Program-made: the position numbers and the translations under genes
The notes under the pieces: generated by a model
What the model was told of the DNA's origin: nothing
The model's database searches: none
The model's input: only the letters and a program-made list of their open reading frames with translations
Part shown: piece by piece, positions 61,210-64,000 of the stretch
Position numbering within the stretch: the stretch's first letter is position 1
How the letters are laid out: each line of letters opens with the position of its first letter
Source: Mangifera indica
Taxonomy: Eukaryota > Streptophyta > Magnoliopsida > Sapindales > Anacardiaceae
Direction of reading: 5' to 3'
NCBI RefSeq assembly: GCF_011075055.1
Contig: NC_058147.1
Coordinates: 806,001-870,000, forward strand
DNA: 64,000 bases

Positions 61210-63592
61210 ACCGAACTGGATGAAAAGGCTTGGTCGGGTTTACACCGGTTCGACCGGCCGGTGGTTGATGAATTTGACAATTTTGGTCTGTTGCATGCCT
61301 GAAATCTGTTTCAAATCCTAATAATTACAAAATTTAACTATAAATCAAGTTGGCACGACGACCAAAGTCATGATTTATTTAATCTAATGGTGAATTAATT
61401 CAATCTAATGATTTAAATTAATTGAACTAATCAGCGCTTTAAAGCAGAGGACTGCACAAACAAAAAAACATGTTGGAGGTAAATATTGTAATCAAGCAAA
61501 GCCACTTGTGACTTAGTTTGTGTTGAGCGAAGAGTATGCCTCAAGTGTCAAAAATTGTAAAAATTTATGGTGACAATAGCAGGATGCAATTTTATAATTT
61601 AACCAAAATTTCAAAATTATCCAATATAATTCAAATAATTTAATTTTAAATCAAAATAATTCAACCATCAAGTGAAAATGGTCTACCTGTGAAAACAAAT
61701 AAAACATGAGTCCCGGAAAATCAGTTGAGCGAACCGATACGGTCCAAATTTCAAAACCACGTTCAAGCAACCAGCAGTCAGCAGTCTATACCTTTGACTG
61801 CCTATATAAACTAGCAAACGACCAGAAGTGCCCAACCATGGGTGAACTTTCTTTCTCGGTTTCATTTCAGGTTCTGGTGTCAATATGTTTGATTTAACTG
61901 ACCTCGTCTCACTTTGCTTACATTTGAAAGAAAAATTCAAATGAAAATTAAAAAAGGCTCTGAACATTTATGTCTTTAATTGACGCGATACTATAACTTT
62001 TCCCATGACGATTTAGTAAGGCTTCTGGGCTCTGACCAGAAAGTTACACACGGTATGGACGTGAATTCAAGTCACTTTCGTTGAAAAAGAGGAATTCATT
62101 CGCAAGCAAGCGAGGTGGGCGAGTCTGTATTGACCCTCCTCACTGAGTCCACCAGCCAGCGCGCAGGTAAGTAGTCAAAACGCAGCGTTTTATTTTGTCT
62201 GCTGCGTTCCGTTCATGTATCTCAAACTCTGAGCAAGTGGCGGTGGGGCATGTCGTGGCGTTGATAATATTTTTATTAATAAATTATTATTAATTATTAG
62301 ATGAACCAGCTGTTTGTTGAAGCTTGGTGGCCATTGGTGGGGTCTCTAATGACTATTCTGATGGTGGAGTCAACTTTTGGTATGCAATGGCTTTCTTTCT
62401 TCACCCTTTTATTATCAATTTTTGTTCTTTTGCTGCTGTTCTGTTTCGTCCAACTTTTAAAAAGTCTTTTTTTCCCCTTTCTCTTCACATCAACCACCCC
62501 TAAAAGAAAAGAAACCCTAATTCGAGTTTCTCAGTCTCTTATTTTTAATCGGATATCAAATGCTGGAGCAGCATCTTCTCATCAAAACCCACTTTTCTGG
62601 AGGAGCCCACCAACGCAATAGCTTCTAGGCTTTTGCACAACCATCATTTTACCAGGGTTTGTCTTCTTCTTCTTCTTGTGTTCAATCATGTTGCTTTTTC
62701 TCTTTTAGTGACTTGATTTTTGGTGATTAGTTGGTTTCGTTGTTATTGGAAATAAGGATTGCTTAACTGAAACTGCAAATTCATGTGGATATGACTTTCT
62801 TGACTTCTTTGTCCAAAAGTTAAATCTCTTCTTATGTTTCAAAGATCTGGGGGGTGGTTGGCTCTTTGTGCTTACATCCCTGGTGCCCACTAAAGAAGAA
62901 GTTGAGTATATCATAGCTGACCGCACCATGGGCTAACCCCCGGACACCCACCACACGAGTGGAATACTACTTAGTCAAGTAGAAGGGCCAACCTGAGAGC
63001 GAGGCAAGCTGGGATCGGGCTGAAACTTACGAATTACGATTCTAAGGCCAAGTCAGAGACTACCGGACGTTTCACAGAGCAAAGACATTGAGACTGTTCG
63101 GAAAAAAAAAAAAAATTTGGCTTAATCCGCCTTTACTAAAGTTCAAAGAGTACGCATGTACTCTGGCTAATAAGGACACTTTGTTTTTTTAAATTTCTTG
63201 AGTTTGATTCTTATTAGATCCTTATCACAAGCGCGTTATGTTTTAAAAGGGCTCAGAGAATGAACATAAATGAGTTCTAAAAAGGAAAACCTTTAGAATC
63301 TGTTAGAAAAAAGTGAATATAATTCTTTTTTTTTTTTAAATCTCATTGCCCATCAGACAGATTGTTCATACAACACTTATCTTTTTTATGTCATTGAACA
63401 TTTCAATTTTAGATGTTTTAGGCATGCTGCTGCATCATCTTCTCTTTTTTCCTTTCCAAATGCTTACTCAACTGAACTATCCCATAGGTGTCATTATCCT
63501 TTAGAAATGATAGTGGTAGATTCATGATACACTGGTGTAGTATAGTTAATATTTGTGTTGCTGCAGAGTAGTAGTGTGGAATATCTGATCAA
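61210..63592. other. Divergent region and 5' leader of the U-box gene
   Basis: Near 61244-61262 is a GC-rich cluster with ACCGGT and a 10-base palindrome ACCGGCCGGT. AT-rich sequence follows to about 62060. A GC-richer stretch (about 62060-62280 and 62500-62660) is probably the promoter and 5' UTR of the U-box gene, with a leader intron ending at TTGCTGCAG (63566) before the ATG at 63593. A separate GC-richer block at about 62880-63115 ends in a run of A residues (see the next entry). Confidence 0.45.
62880..63115 (+). mobile_element. Possible retroposed fragment ending in poly-A
   Basis: A block of roughly balanced base composition, unlike its surroundings, runs to GTTCGG followed by about 14 A residues at 63102-63115. 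It includes GCTAACCCCCGGACACCCAC and GCAAGCTGGGATCGGG. There is no reading frame and no recognised tRNA-derived head. The poly-A tail suggests retroposition, but no target duplication was found. Confidence 0.25.
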
Positions 63593-64000
63593 ATGGCTGA
63601 AAGCTGGGATGGAAGTTTTGACTCTGGTAGCCTGTCAGATGAGAGTTACCAGTTTGGGAGGATGCACATAGAGCCTATATATGATGCATTTGTTTGCCCT
63701 TTAACAAAGCAAGTTATGTGTGATCCTGTTACCATAGAAAATGGGCAAACTTTTGATCGTGAAGCAATTGAAAAGTGGTTTAAGGAATGCAAGGAGAGTG
63801 GAAGGAAACTGGTCTGCCCTTTGACTCTAAGAGAATTAAGAAGCACTGAACTTAATTCCAGTCTAGCTTTAAGAAATACAATTGAAGAATGGAGTGCAAG
63901 GAATGATGCTGCTCAACTTGACATGGCCCGACGATCATTAAATCTGGGCAGCTCAGAGAGTGATATTATGCGGTCTCTGAAATATGTGCAGTACTTCTGT
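63593..64000 (+). CDS. U-box E3 ubiquitin ligase, SAUL1/PUB43/PUB44-like (partial)
   Basis: The 5' end of the gene is present: 136 codons from the ATG at 63593 to the window edge without a stop. The U-box lies at about residues 28-100: IEPIYDAFVCPLTKQVMCDP, then ENGQTFDREAIEKWF, KLVCPLTLRELRST and LALRNTIEEWSARND, all fold-defining elements of E2-binding U-boxes. In the SAUL1/PUB43/44 family this N-terminal U-box is followed by armadillo repeats, which would lie beyond the window. Family members act at the plasma membrane in control of premature senescence and immune signalling. The position next to the coiled-coil gene and EH1 matches Arabidopsis At1g20780 (SAUL1) from memory. An AG acceptor at 63566 suggests a leader intron. 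Confidence 0.9.
   Translation, partial: MAESWDGSFDSGSLSDESYQFGRMHIEPIYDAFVCPLTKQVMCDPVTIENGQTFDREAIEKWFKECKESGRKLVCPLTLRELRSTELNSSLALRNTIEEWSARNDAAQLDMARRSLNLGSSESDIMRSLKYVQYFC

Noticed and set aside
1..64000. CRISPR arrays, bacterial operons, prophage or biosynthetic clusters
   Set aside because: No regularly spaced repeats, ribosome-binding sites or compact same-strand gene strings; all supported genes are ordinary plant nuclear genes.

Overview
This window is nuclear DNA from a dicot plant. The evidence is AT-rich intergenic sequence, many short GT-AG introns, and plant-specific families: a WOX homeobox protein, P-class PPR proteins, a plant HMGB, a SAUL1/PUB-type U-box protein and an EH-domain TPLATE-complex protein. 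The species cannot be named from the sequence alone. I found no prokaryotic operons, CRISPR arrays, rRNA or tRNA genes.

Layout from left to right: a GT92 (DUF23) glycosyltransferase (+) whose frame is cut by an in-frame TGA 60 codons before a well-preserved C-terminus; a bromodomain protein of the BRD1/BRD2/BRD13 type (-, 9 exons); a long AT-rich repeat-laden spacer (about 9.5-14.9 kb); a TANGO2/NRDE protein (+, 5 exons, a GC-AG first intron); a PPR protein (-); a tandem segmental duplication of about 4 kb (18.3-22.5 kb and 22.7-26.5 kb) whose second copy carries a broken piece of the PPR gene and a MITE absent from the first copy; an HMGB chromatin protein (+); a WOX13-clade homeobox gene (+); a FANCJ/BRIP1-type Fe-S DEAH helicase (-, about 27 exons over 10 kb); a second PPR gene (+); an EH1/Pan1-like endocytosis protein (+, 13 exons); a small coiled-coil-like gene (-, 5' end unresolved, a solo LTR in an intron); and the 5' end of a SAUL1/PUB43/44-like U-box E3 ligase (+) that runs off the right edge.

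The set bromodomain, TANGO2, HMGB, WOX, FANCJ, EH1, coiled-coil protein, SAUL1 recalls the Arabidopsis interval around At1g20670-At1g20780 (from memory, not searched), so this is probably a conserved microsyntenic block with the PPR genes and repeats as lineage-specific content. The genes are independent housekeeping or developmental loci (chromatin, DNA repair, endocytosis, ubiquitination, organelle RNA) and do not form a pathway.

I did not find a convincing new biological system. The observations most worth checking are the premature TGA in the GT92 gene, the duplication with its filled/empty MITE site and a possible 57-residue gene, a GC-rich hairpin between two genes, a Cys-rich extension on the FANCJ homologue, and three candidate GC-AG introns. 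Exon borders were set by eye from splice consensus and reading-frame continuity; no alignment or transcript data were available.
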